A stretch of 64,000 nt of DNA from NCBI GenBank assembly GCA_003168335.1, contig PMSM01000006.1, positions 310,001-374,000 of the forward strand, given 5' to 3'. The stretch is from Blastocatellia bacterium. GTDB taxonomy: Bacteria; Acidobacteriota; Blastocatellia; Pyrinomonadales; Pyrinomonadaceae. The position numbers and the translations under genes were made by a program. Every line of letters starts with the position of its first letter. Positions within the stretch are counted from its first letter, which is position 1. The notes beneath the pieces are model-generated. The model saw nothing but the letters and a program-made list of their open reading frames with translations. It had not been told where the DNA came from and searched no databases. Below are positions 35,582 to 43,141 of this stretch, piece by piece.

Positions 35582-35823
35582 CTGGAGAGTCCTAGCTTCT
35601 TTAACGTGTCGCTGGAAAACTTCAGAACCGCGAGCGCCTGCTCGCGGGTAACCGTTGGGAAATTTTCAAGGAACTCGTCCAGCGAAACGCCGGCAGCCAG
35701 GTTGTTCAAGAGGGCGTCTACCGGAACACGGGTACCTTCGAATACAGGAGTACCGCTCATGATTTCCGGATCAATGTTGATCGGCAGACGCTCGACTACT
35801 TCTTCTTCAATAACCAAGCTCAT
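35578..35823 (-). CDS. DUF433 family antitoxin
   Basis: An 81-residue protein with the DUF433 core INIDPEIMSGTPVFEGTRVPVDALLNNLAAGVSLDEFLENFPTVTREQALAVLKF, a winged-helix-like DNA-binding domain that serves as antitoxin. It precedes its toxin, as is usual for this pair. The promoter lies in the 121-base divergent gap shared with the radical SAM gene. Confidence 0.88.
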   Translation of the reverse strand: MSLVIEEEVVERLPINIDPEIMSGTPVFEGTRVPVDALLNNLAAGVSLDEFLENFPTVTREQALAVLKFSSDTLKKLGLSS

Positions 35824-35944
35824 TGTTTCATCCTCGCCGGGATTCTATCACGAACCCGCCATTCCTTTGGTAGCAAGCCAAAAATCAGGTTCTCCCATCC
35901 AAAAGAGTATAATTCCTCAAAGGAATTTCTGCATTAAACTGATT

Positions 35945-37018
35945 ATGCCACTGAGCGCTACAGCAACTTCACTCGCTGAAGTTTTGGACGAGATGACAGC
36001 CGAAGGCGCGGCCGAGTTGACCGAACATTTATCGGACGACGCCCTGCGATGTTTCGCGTGCGGCCATCGTTGTTTGATTAGGGAAGGCAAGCGCGGCATT
36101 TGCAAAGTCCGCTTCAACGAAGACGGGCATCTGCGCGTGCCGGTGAATTACGTTGCCGCGTTGGCGTGCGATCCCACTGAAAAGAAACCGTTCTTTCACG
36201 CGCTGCCCGGATCGGACACTCTGACTTTCGGCATGCTTGGTTGCGATCTGCATTGCGCCTACTGTCAAAACTGGGTGACCTCTCAAGCCTTGCGTGATGA
36301 TGCCGCCGGGTCAGCCCCTAACATAGTCACGCCCGAAAGATTGGTGGCCATGGCGAAGGCCTATGGCGCCTCGATGGTCGGGTCGAGCTACAACGAACCT
36401 TTGATTACCGCTGAATGGGCCGTCGAGGTTTTCAAGCACGCGAAGCCGGCGGGTTTTCGCACGGCTTTTATCTCGAACGGCAACGCGACGCCGCAAGTGC
36501 TCGACTATTTGAGGCCCTGGACTGACTGCTACAAGATCGATCTGAAGTCGATGAGCGACCGAAACTACCGTCAACTTGGCGGCGTGGTGGACAACATCCT
36601 GGACACGGTAAAGATGGTTCATGAGCGCGGCTTCTGGGAAGAAATCGTGACGCTGCTGATTCCCGGCTTTAATGATTCTGAAGATGAACTGAAACGCGCG
36701 GCTGATTTCATCGCGTCTGTCTCGCCGGATATTCCCTGGCACGTAACCGCCTTTCATCAGGACTACAAGATGAATGACAACGCTAACACTACGGTTGGGC
36801 AATTGATTCGCGCTTGCGAGATCGGGCGGGAAGCGGGGTTGCGTTATATCTATGCGGGAAATCTTCCGGGAAAAGTCGGGCGCTGGGAAAACACTTATTG
36901 TCCGTCGTGTGACGAACTGTTAGTCGAGCGTTACGGCTACTTGATTCAGGAAATGAAAGTCACGCCGGCGGGAAAATGCCCGTCGTGTGGTGAGAATATT
37001 CCAGGCATCTGGTCCTGA
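35945..37018 (+). CDS. amrS: AmmeMemoRadiSam system radical SAM enzyme
   Basis: ATG 35945 (MPLSATATSLAEVLDE) gives 357 residues; the frame is open to 35606 but that part is antisense to the DUF433 gene. An N-terminal CFACGHRCLIREGKRGIC cluster precedes the radical SAM motif GCDLHCAYCQNW (C-x3-C-x2-C). SYNEPLITAEWAVEVFKHAKPAGFRTAFISNGN is typical of pyruvate-formate-lyase-activase-like members. A C-terminal zinc-ribbon-like part has CPSCDELL and CPSCGENIPG. AMMECR1 and MEMO1 partners are not in this window, so the gene is split from the rest of its system. Its role is not established. Confidence 0.92.
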   Translation: MPLSATATSLAEVLDEMTAEGAAELTEHLSDDALRCFACGHRCLIREGKRGICKVRFNEDGHLRVPVNYVAALACDPTEKKPFFHALPGSDTLTFGMLGCDLHCAYCQNWVTSQALRDDAAGSAPNIVTPERLVAMAKAYGASMVGSSYNEPLITAEWAVEVFKHAKPAGFRTAFISNGNATPQVLDYLRPWTDCYKIDLKSMSDRNYRQLGGVVDNILDTVKMVHERGFWEEIVTLLIPGFNDSEDELKRAADFIASVSPDIPWHVTAFHQDYKMNDNANTTVGQLIRACEIGREAGLRYIYAGNLPGKVGRWENTYCPSCDELLVERYGYLIQEMKVTPAGKCPSCGENIPGIWS

Positions 37019-37036
37019 TACAGCAGTCGGTTTCTA

Positions 37037-37130
37037 GCGGCTTTGCCGCCCGATGTGCGGAAGGTCCTCGACCTTCTGGAAGGCTTGCGCTAAAAACTAC
37101 GGGCTGCGCCCCGCAATTAAGGCGCAGCCG
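37037..37130. repeat. REP-C palindromic element, third copy
   Basis: GCGGCTTTGCCGC at 37037-37049 and the 26-base lead shared with 13663. Inner units are GAAGGTCCTCGACCTTC and GGGCTGCGCCC/GGCGCAGCC. It sits between convergent genes. Confidence 0.8.
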
Positions 37131-37200
37131 TCTTCGCTTTTTATCCACGGTTACGGTGGGGCCAGCCCCACGTCATATCGGCAAACCCACGAACCAGTAA

Positions 37201-37902
37201 CTACGGCGTCTTTGCCTTCGTTGGTAAGGGCATGGGCTTCATCGGTTCCGACTTTGGTGCTGGCGGCATGACCTTGGCCGCTGGCGTTGGCTTCGCTGCC
37301 GGCGTTGTCTTCATTGCGGGCGTCCCGGACGCTGCGGGCGATGCCTTTGGCGATGGCGATGCGGATGCCGTTGCGTTCTTTGGCATAGGTGTAGTCGCGC
37401 CGGCCACTTCTTGCCACTGACCGTTGCGGCGCGAGTAGGTATCCAGCCAACGAAATTCGCCGCTGATGTCTTGAATCTTGCCGTCGGGCATTTTGTATTT
37501 TCCGCCCTTAACGATGCTGCGACCGCTGACCACGGCGTCATCATCGTCCAGCACGTTGACCTTTATATCAGCGACCTCCCACGAGTCGGCCGAAAGCGCT
37601 CCCGCTTCCATGTCCTTGATATCCTGCGCTTTGTCGCCCAGCGACCCGTCAGGATAAACAAAGACTGCATCATCGGCTTCGATCCGTTTGACCGCGGCTA
37701 CATCATGCTCTCTGATGATGCGCGGCCAATCATTCTCGATCTTTGTCAGCTCGGTTGTGATCGCATCCTTGTCCGGCGTCGGCTCCGGCGTGGCCATGTT
37801 GACTTTGTTGGTATTGCTGTTTTGACCAGCGCAGCCGAATTGGGAAAATGCCAAAAGCGCTGTTGCCACCGAGAGAACAGCCACCGAGAGATATTTCTTC
37901 AT
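37201..37902 (-). CDS. Lipoprotein with SnoaL/DUF4440-like domain and Pro/Ala-rich tail
   Basis: A 233-residue lipoprotein (signal AVLSVATALLAFSQFGC with lipobox QFGC). Residues 45-160 resemble an NTF2-like DUF4440 domain: ITTELTKIENDWPRIIREHDVAAVKRIEADDAVFVYPDG and SGEFRWLDTYSRRNGQWQEVAG. The last 65 residues are Pro/Ala/Lys/Thr-rich and could span peptidoglycan. AGAAGGAG precedes the start. NTF2-like domains bind small ligands or are structural; the role is unknown. Confidence 0.75.
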   Translation of the reverse strand: MKKYLSVAVLSVATALLAFSQFGCAGQNSNTNKVNMATPEPTPDKDAITTELTKIENDWPRIIREHDVAAVKRIEADDAVFVYPDGSLGDKAQDIKDMEAGALSADSWEVADIKVNVLDDDDAVVSGRSIVKGGKYKMPDGKIQDISGEFRWLDTYSRRNGQWQEVAGATTPMPKNATASASPSPKASPAASGTPAMKTTPAAKPTPAAKVMPPAPKSEPMKPMPLPTKAKTP

Positions 37903-37986
37903 TACCGCTTACTCCTTCTAGGAACAGATTTGAAATCGTTTTCTGAGTTCGGAAATCACAATGCTTCTATTCCAAATCGGTCTGCG

Positions 37987-38047
37987 AGTCAATAGTCGAT
38001 CAGCAGGCGCAGGCCAACTCTGCGCGACACCTCAGAGACTATTGACT
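37987..38047. repeat. Inverted repeat with 11-bp arms in the 274-base divergent gap
   Basis: AGTCAATAGTC (37987-37997) is the perfect inverse of GACTATTGACT (38037-38047). It lies between divergent promoters for 37902 (minus) and 38177 (plus), so it could be a binding site or a REP remnant. Nothing else is obvious in 37903-38176. Confidence 0.55.
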
Positions 38048-38176
38048 TGTGATTACCGCTGGCATATTGTCATCGGCATCACCATGGCCCGTCGTTTCTG
38101 AAAAGGACGTCAGGCGGCTGGGTACCGAACCTTCCGCCGCGTAATTCTAACGTGGCACTGATCGAAGGAGGACAAA

Positions 38177-38686
38177 ATGTTTTGCGTTTTCCCCGGACTC
38201 TTTCAAGGTCGAGCCAGCAGATTAACATTGCTTCTCGTTGGCACGCTGACCTTCATCGTGCTGGTGCCAGTCACGTCACGCGCGCAGCGCACTAGAACAT
38301 CACCTGACGAGCCGGAAAGTCGACCCGCCTTCAGCGACTTCAAAGGCGTGCGTATTGGAATGACCGCGGACGAAGCGCGCAAGAAGTTGGGAAGCCCGCG
38401 CGACAAGAGCGCTGAGCAGGACTTCTACGTCTTCAAAGATACGCAGGCCGTCCAGATTTTCTATGACAAAGGCGGCGCGGTGTCAGCGATCTCGATCGAT
38501 TTCATGGACGGCGCCAGTGCCATTCCCTCGGCCAAAGACGTGCTGGGTACCGAAGCGGAAGCGAAGGCGGACGGCTCTGTCTACAAAATATTGCGTTACC
38601 CGAAAGCCGGCTATTGGGTTTCTTACAATCGCACCGCGGGGAGCGCCCCGACAACCACAATTACGATGCAGAAGATCGAGCATTGA
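38177..38686 (+). CDS. Secreted protein with SmpA/BamE-like motif
   Basis: A 169-residue product preceded by AGGAGG. The signal segment is LTLLLVGTLTFIVLVPVTSRAQ. The mature part has FKGVRIGMTADEARKKLGSP followed by short beta strands (FYVFKDTQAVQIFYDKGGAV). The motif and the alternating pattern match BamE/SmpA-like domains and the protein at 17482. The function is unknown. Confidence 0.65.
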   Translation: MFCVFPGLFQGRASRLTLLLVGTLTFIVLVPVTSRAQRTRTSPDEPESRPAFSDFKGVRIGMTADEARKKLGSPRDKSAEQDFYVFKDTQAVQIFYDKGGAVSAISIDFMDGASAIPSAKDVLGTEAEAKADGSVYKILRYPKAGYWVSYNRTAGSAPTTTITMQKIEH

Positions 38687-38823
38687 TCTTTCCCGCGTTG
38701 ACTCGGGTCACGCACAACCGATGCCAGAATGAGCGTCGACCTTGTCCTCGTCGCTGTTGTTCCACGTTTGGATCGGTGGTATAAGCCTCTCGTTCTGCCC
38801 ACGTAATCTTTCGGAGGCTCAAT

Positions 38824-39549
38824 ATGAAAAAGTCGGCAACAATTCTGTTTGCGCTGTCCTTCCTGCTGGTACTTTGGGCCACTGGAAAAACTCACTCGAG
38901 TCCGATTGCTGAAGCTCCGGCAGGGAATGTCCCCGATGGGATGTACATGATCGCGGGCAGCGGCTTCGGCAGCGGTCGTTGTTTGGTAATTCCTAACAGT
39001 GCTTGCGGATATGAAAGCCTGCTGCAGACATTCGCCTGCGACGCGACGGATGCTGATAACAGCCAGAAGTTTAATATCGCCGCTGGCGGATCAGGGTTCT
39101 ACACGATCACTCCCGCACATAGTGATCTGTGTTTGGAGGTCGCCGGCGATCCTGACTCAGCGCAAGCTCCGATTCAACAGAATGTATGCAGCCCCGGCAA
39201 AGTTAGCCAGCAGTGGACCATGAACCAGTATGGCGGCAATTTGGAAATAAGGACCGCGCGCGCGAACCATTGCCTGGAAGTTATGCGTGCGGACAAGGGA
39301 ATCTATGGTCAAGTCAGCATACGTCCCTGTAACAGCGGCATTAACCAGCGATGGAGGCTAACCGCAAAGACACTTAACAGAAACGGCGTCATCTGTAGAG
39401 CTTCCCCCAGCCATCCTGAATACAGTTGTTATGGTTCGAATGAGAACCAAAAGCAGGTTAACCTTGGTAAGACGTTGACCAAAGCGCGGTGCGAGGAAGC
39501 ATGCAAGGCCAGCAATGTGGTCGGCTGCAAGTGGGAAGGTCCCCAATAA
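38824..39549 (+). CDS. Secreted ricin-type beta-trefoil lectin domain protein
   Basis: A 241-residue product preceded by GGAGG with signal ATILFALSFLLVLWATG. Residues 35-180 form a ricin-B-like trefoil: YMIAGSGFGSGRCLVIP, HSDLCLEVAGDPDSAQAPIQQNVC and NHCLEVMRADKGIYGQVSIRPC, with QxW-type motifs SQQWTMNQ and NQRWRL. The last 60 residues contain five Cys (VICRASPSHPEYSCYGS, RCEEACKASNVVGCKW), a separate disulfide-rich module. Predicted role: binding of extracellular glycans. There is no attached enzyme domain. Confidence 0.85.
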   Translation: MKKSATILFALSFLLVLWATGKTHSSPIAEAPAGNVPDGMYMIAGSGFGSGRCLVIPNSACGYESLLQTFACDATDADNSQKFNIAAGGSGFYTITPAHSDLCLEVAGDPDSAQAPIQQNVCSPGKVSQQWTMNQYGGNLEIRTARANHCLEVMRADKGIYGQVSIRPCNSGINQRWRLTAKTLNRNGVICRASPSHPEYSCYGSNENQKQVNLGKTLTKARCEEACKASNVVGCKWEGPQ

Positions 39550-39616
39550 TCAGGTCGCAATGGAACGCAGCCACTGTGGCGTCCTTGTGTAGGAGATTGC
39601 CGCTCTCGACCTAAAG

Positions 39617-39688
39617 CGATCCACGAACATACACGAAGCGGAACTCGTTTTGTTCGTGCGGGTTCGTGTAGATTCGTGGATCGTTTTT
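39617..39688 (+). terminator. Long imperfect hairpin with T-run after the lectin gene
   Basis: CGATCCACGAA-CATACACGAA pairs with TTCGTGTAGATTCGTGGATCG around a 25-base loop, then TTTTT. Arms are 39617-39637 and 39663-39683. It may also be an interspersed repeat. Confidence 0.65.
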
Positions 39689-39783
39689 GACCCAGCCGGA
39701 AAAATCACAATCCAAATTGAGACACTATTCCTGCCGCGCCCTGATGAAAAACCTGCGACTTTCCGTTAGACTGTTCCCTCACT

Positions 39784-40884
39784 ATGCTACAAGCAGGCTT
39801 CGTCGGCTTACCCAACGTCGGTAAGACAACTCTCTTCAATGCGGTCACGGCGCAATCATCGGCGCTAATCGCCAATTACGCATTTTCTACCAGCAAGCCA
39901 AACGTCGGCGTGGTGGCTGTTCCCGATGAACGCCTCGACCCGCTGGCAAAACTGGTGAAGACGACCGTGATTGTTCCAGCCAGCGTAGAGTTCGTCGACA
40001 TCGCCGGACTGGTGCGTGGTTCTTCCCAGGGCGAAGGTATGGGCAACCAATTCCTTCATGCCATCCGTGAAACCGATACGATGGTTCAGGTCGTGCGCTG
40101 CTTCGAAGATGAATCAGTCGTGCACGTCGAAGGTTCGATCAATCCCAGACGAGACATCGAGACCATTCAGATCGAACTCGCGCTCGCTGATCTAGCCACG
40201 GTCGAGCGTCGCCGGGAGCGGGGCCAGAAAACTGCGAAGAGCGGTGACAAGACCGCGAAAGCCGAGTTGGAAGTTCTGGACAAACTGCAGCCTGCACTGG
40301 AAGAGTTCAAAGCAGCCCGCAGCGTGTCGCTCACCGACGACGAACGAGTGATCGCTCGAAACTATTTCCTGCTGACAATGAAACCGACGATCTATGCCGC
40401 GAACGTTAACGAGGCGACGCTCGCCGCGCCAGACGAAAACGAACACGTGAAAGCGGTGCGCGAGATCGCGGCCAGCGAAGGCGCGGAGTGCGTGGTGATT
40501 TGCGCCCAACTCGAAGCCGACCTCGTTGACCTCTCGCCCGCCGAGCGCATTGAATATTTAACGTCGCTCGGTGTCCAAAGCAGCGGCGTCGATCAATTGA
40601 TTAAGAGCGCCTATCGAACGCTGGGTCTGATGTCTTTTTTGACGGCGGGCGAAAAAGAAGCGCGAGCCTGGACGATACCACAGGGATCGCGCGCGCAGGA
40701 CGCCGCCGGGACAATTCATTCCGACATTGCGCGCGGCTTTATCCGCGCCGAAATCGTCGGCTACGACGCGCTGATGCGCGCCGGATCATACGCTGCGGCC
40801 AAAGAACAGGGACTGATGCGTTTGGAAGGCAAGGACTACATCATGCAGGAAGGCGATGTAGTGAATTTCAGGTTTAATGTGTGA
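39784..40884 (+). CDS. ychF: YchF/Ola1-type P-loop ATPase
   Basis: A 366-residue TRAFAC-class protein. The P-loop GLPNVGKTTLFN is at residues 8-19, the Walker B/G3 region is FVDIAGLVRGSSQGEGMGNQFL, and the altered G4 is AANVNE in place of NKxD, matching its preference for ATP. The C-terminal TGS domain starts near SFLTAGEKEARAW and ends QEGDVVNFRFNV. YchF associates with ribosomes and is redox-regulated. The gene stands alone here. Confidence 0.97.
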   Translation: MLQAGFVGLPNVGKTTLFNAVTAQSSALIANYAFSTSKPNVGVVAVPDERLDPLAKLVKTTVIVPASVEFVDIAGLVRGSSQGEGMGNQFLHAIRETDTMVQVVRCFEDESVVHVEGSINPRRDIETIQIELALADLATVERRRERGQKTAKSGDKTAKAELEVLDKLQPALEEFKAARSVSLTDDERVIARNYFLLTMKPTIYAANVNEATLAAPDENEHVKAVREIAASEGAECVVICAQLEADLVDLSPAERIEYLTSLGVQSSGVDQLIKSAYRTLGLMSFLTAGEKEARAWTIPQGSRAQDAAGTIHSDIARGFIRAEIVGYDALMRAGSYAAAKEQGLMRLEGKDYIMQEGDVVNFRFNV

Positions 40885-40905
40885 GTCGGCCTAAGCACCG
40901 AAGGC

Positions 40906-41090
40906 GCGAAATGTGAAAGTCCGGGGCAACGCCCCCAGGAGAAAAATCAACCAGGATGAGAGAGCGCTGAAAGCGCGCAATTAGATCTCGATTATGCGTA
41001 TTCCGCGCCTTCAGCGCTTACCGTTCCGTTTGTTGACGCCACCAGGGGCGTTGCCCCTGGCTTCTGCATTTCGCACTTTCAGCGCTTGGG
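40906..41090. repeat. REP-G palindromic element
   Basis: GGGGCAACGCCCCCAGG at 40923-40939 is inverted at 41043-41060 (CAGGGGCGTTGCCCCTGG). Flanking GCGAAATGTGAAAGT and ATTTCGCACTTTCAGCGC also face each other, and two GCGCTGAAAGCGC-type units lie inside. It fills the ychF-hicB gap. Confidence 0.8.
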
Positions 41091-41109
41091 CTGAAGCGTT
41101 AAGGATAAG

Positions 41110-41325
41110 ATGATGCGATACGCGATTGTCATCGAGAAGGCTGAAAACAACTATGCCGCCTATGTACCCGATTTACCTGGGTGCGTGGCAACCGGCCAGA
41201 CTATCGAGGAAACGGAGCAACAGATCCGCGAAGCGATTGACTTGCATTTGCGTGGTATGCGTGAGGACGGATTGCCAATTCCGGAACCGAGTAGCAGTGT
41301 TGACTATGTAGATATCGCGGCTTGA
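41110..41325 (+). CDS. HicB family antitoxin-like protein (no HicA nearby)
   Basis: A 71-residue protein: RYAIVIEKAENNYAAYVPDLPGCVATGQTIEETEQQIREAIDLHLRGMREDGLPIPEP. This is the partial RNase H-like HicB fold, without a DNA-binding tail. No HicA-type small toxin is seen on either side, so it is an orphan or acts in another way. The start at 41110 is directly after the REP-G element. Confidence 0.88.
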   Translation: MMRYAIVIEKAENNYAAYVPDLPGCVATGQTIEETEQQIREAIDLHLRGMREDGLPIPEPSSSVDYVDIAA

Positions 41326-41329
41326 AATC

Positions 41330-41545
41330 TCAACGCAGCACCGCGCGAATTCCCACGACGATCAAATAAATTATTGCGACCACGATAGCGATCTTAATCA
41401 GCGCTATCGCCAGCGCTATCAGTATTCCCAAAACGCCGAGCGCGACGCCGGCCGCCGCCAAAACCAGGGGCACTCCCACAGCCAGCACAAACAGCGCCAG
41501 CAGGACAATTCCAACTATCTTCAAAACATCCGTTGCTTCTTTCAT
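41330..41545 (-). CDS. Small hydrophobic membrane protein
   Basis: A 71-residue product that is almost entirely hydrophobic: IVGIVLLALFVLAVGVPLVLAAAGVALGVLGILIALAIALIKIAIVVAIIYLIVVGI, split here as two or three helices, with a short charged N-terminus (MKEATDVLK) and final RAVLR. No family is recognised. It is convergent with the hicB-like gene, 4 bases between stops. Confidence 0.6.
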   Translation of the reverse strand: MKEATDVLKIVGIVLLALFVLAVGVPLVLAAAGVALGVLGILIALAIALIKIAIVVAIIYLIVVGIRAVLR

Positions 41546-41719
41546 TTCTCTACCCGATACCTTTCATTCACGGCCTTTCACAGGTCCTTTCCGTGTCCGC
41601 GTCAATATACGATAGGCCCGCGGGAATCGTTCCGTAAAACCTGAGAGGGCCCGCACGCTCAGGAGATCGACTGACAAGAGAAGGCTTACTAAGTGGATAA
41701 TCTTTGGGTCGACCGTGAG

Positions 41720-42055
41720 GAAGCAACTGGCGAGGTCGCTTCCGACAAGGAATGTCCAGGGAACGCTTGGCTATCACCTGGGAACAGATGACCTGTGCTT
41801 TGGCCCGAATGGGCCGTGCCGACTAATTCCGGTGCATTCCGCAACACGGATCATGCGTGGACGGGCACTGGTGAGCCGTGGCTGGGCACTGGTGATCCGT
41901 GGCTGGGCACCGGTGATCCGGAGACTGGCACGTGTCACCTGTTGCTCCGTCCGTGTGTCCCGGGCTCTGGCCCGTCCGGTTCGTTGGACGGCACGCGTCA
42001 TACGTTCCTCGGAACGGCTCATCCGTTCCGACTAGCTCCCTGCGGAATTGGCCGA
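41720..42055. repeat. Degenerate 21-bp periodic array (about 16 units)
   Basis: The block can be cut without gaps into sixteen 21-mers. The best four, at 41846-41929, share the pattern AC-GGTGATCCGTGG-TGGGC; units at 41867 and 41888 differ by one base. Outer units are strongly diverged but keep phase. Several adjacent units form hairpins, for example CGGAACGG-CTCAT-CCGTTCCG at 42010-42030, GGCCC-GAAT-GGGCC at 41802, and CGGGC-TCTG-GCCCG near 41960. Because 21 is a multiple of 3, all frames stay open in places and yield spurious ORFs. There are no unique spacers, so it is not a CRISPR. Confidence 0.8.
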
Positions 42056-42073
42056 AAAGACCACAATTCCGCA
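42041..42073. repeat. Perfect 10-bp hairpin at the end of the array
   Basis: TGCGGAATTG (42041-42050) and CAATTCCGCA (42064-42073) with a 13-base loop. It closes the 21-bp array on its right side. Confidence 0.75.
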
Positions 42074-42123
42074 GTAACTGTAGATTTGGGAGAAGGTGTT
42101 TGCCATGGCGTTTTCCTCGTTCT

Positions 42124-42307
42124 CTCCGTTAGGAGCGAAATGTTTATAGCACGAGTTGCCCTGAATAAATCCTCGCTCCTTTAGGAGCGAAATGTGCAGA
42201 ATTATCCATATCAAACGGTATCCGTACATTACGCTCCTAACGGACTTCAAAAACATTTTGGGATAGTCGCGACGTCTATAAACATCTTACCCCTGACGGG
42301 GTGAAGA
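42124..42307. repeat. REP-H element, copy 1
   Basis: About 184 bp. It starts CTCCGTTAGGAGCGAAATGT, has TTTATAG near its left end and CTATAAACATCTTACCCC near its right end (a short terminal inversion), and ends with a CACCCCTGACGGGGTG-type hairpin. The first 121 bases are identical to 42921-43041. Confidence 0.9.
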
Positions 42308-42319
42308 CCTTGTCGGCGC

Positions 42320-42895
42320 TTACCTCATTCGGCGTCCCTGCTCCGATTCTTCAGTCAATTTGTCGATCCGCTTGAGTCGGGTTGCTTCCTGCTTGGCGCT
42401 GACGACCCACCAGTTCATGACCTTACGGTAAGACGGCGGCTGGGCCTGGAAAAACTTCCATGCCGCCTTGTTTCGTTTCAGTTTTCCTAAATAAGGCTCG
42501 ACCAGCTCAGGACTTCTCTGTTCGTATGAATAAATTCCCGATCGGTTTTCTTTCCGCGCCGAGAACGCTTGCAAACCCGCGGGCTGCATTCGATTCTCTT
42601 TGATCAGCTTGGCTACGTTCCCGATATTCACCGCGCTCCAAACACTGCTCGGCTTGCGCGGCGTGAAACGAATCATGTAGCTCTCTTCATCGATGCGCTT
42701 GCGAACGCCGTCGATCCAGCCAAAGCAGAGCGCTTCATTGACGGACTCGGGCCAGTCGATGCTCGACTTGCCGGAATTCTTTTTAAAGAAGCCAACCCAC
42801 AACTCTCTCGAAGTGCCATGATGAGCTGCGAGCCATTTGCGGAAGGCGGATGGGCTTTTGAAGAATTGGGGGTTCACTGTCAACCCGATAGCCAT
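42320..42895 (-). CDS. YdeI/OmpD-associated (OmdA) family protein
   Basis: A 191-residue cytoplasmic protein: FFKSPSAFRKWLAAHHGTSRELWVGFFKKNSGKSSIDWPESVNEALCFGWIDGVRKRID is the conserved first half, and PYLGKLKRNKAAWKFFQAQPPSYRKVMNWWVVSAKQEATRLKRIDKL the second. Members are widespread with no settled function. It is bracketed by two nearly identical REP-H elements in direct orientation. Confidence 0.9.
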   Translation of the reverse strand: MAIGLTVNPQFFKSPSAFRKWLAAHHGTSRELWVGFFKKNSGKSSIDWPESVNEALCFGWIDGVRKRIDEESYMIRFTPRKPSSVWSAVNIGNVAKLIKENRMQPAGLQAFSARKENRSGIYSYEQRSPELVEPYLGKLKRNKAAWKFFQAQPPSYRKVMNWWVVSAKQEATRLKRIDKLTEESEQGRRMR

Positions 42896-42920
42896 TCGGC
42901 AAGTGAATGTGGAGAGTTCG

Positions 42921-43103
42921 CTCCGTTAGGAGCGAAATGTTTATAGCACGAGTTGCCCTGAATAAATCCTCGCTCCTTTAGGAGCGAAATGTGCAGAATT
43001 ATCCATATCAAACGGTATCCGTACATTACGCTCCTAACGGAGCTGATGGAGTTCTTTGGGAATAGCGGGTTCTATAAACATCTCACCCCTAGCGGGGTGA
43101 AGA
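42921..43103. repeat. REP-H element, copy 2
   Basis: About 183 bp. The first 121 bases are identical to copy 1; the remaining 60 are diverged but end with the same CTATAAACATCTCACCCC-AGCGGGGTGAAGA. Same orientation as copy 1. Confidence 0.9.
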
Positions 43104-43141
43104 GTCGCGAGAGCCCCCGTCAGAGACCGTCCATTGAATTA

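Noticed and set aside
35606-35944. 113-residue N-terminal extension of the radical SAM enzyme.
   Set aside because: It is antisense to the DUF433 gene, and the family starts around the CFACGHRC module shortly after the ATG at 35945.
41720-42055. CRISPR array reading of the 21-bp periodic block.
   Set aside because: Units are directly adjacent with no unique spacers, the units diverge gradually, and no cas gene is near.
41715-42184. Open frames on both strands over the 21-bp array (for example plus 41715-42035 and 41795-42184, minus 41774-42022).
   Set aside because: The period is a multiple of three, so open frames are expected; composition is repeat-driven, with no ribosome site or recognisable domain.
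42124-43103. Composite transposon or insertion sequence formed by the paired REP-H elements.
   Set aside because: Elements are in direct orientation, about 184 bp, with no transposase and no visible target duplication; a repeat pair is the safer description.
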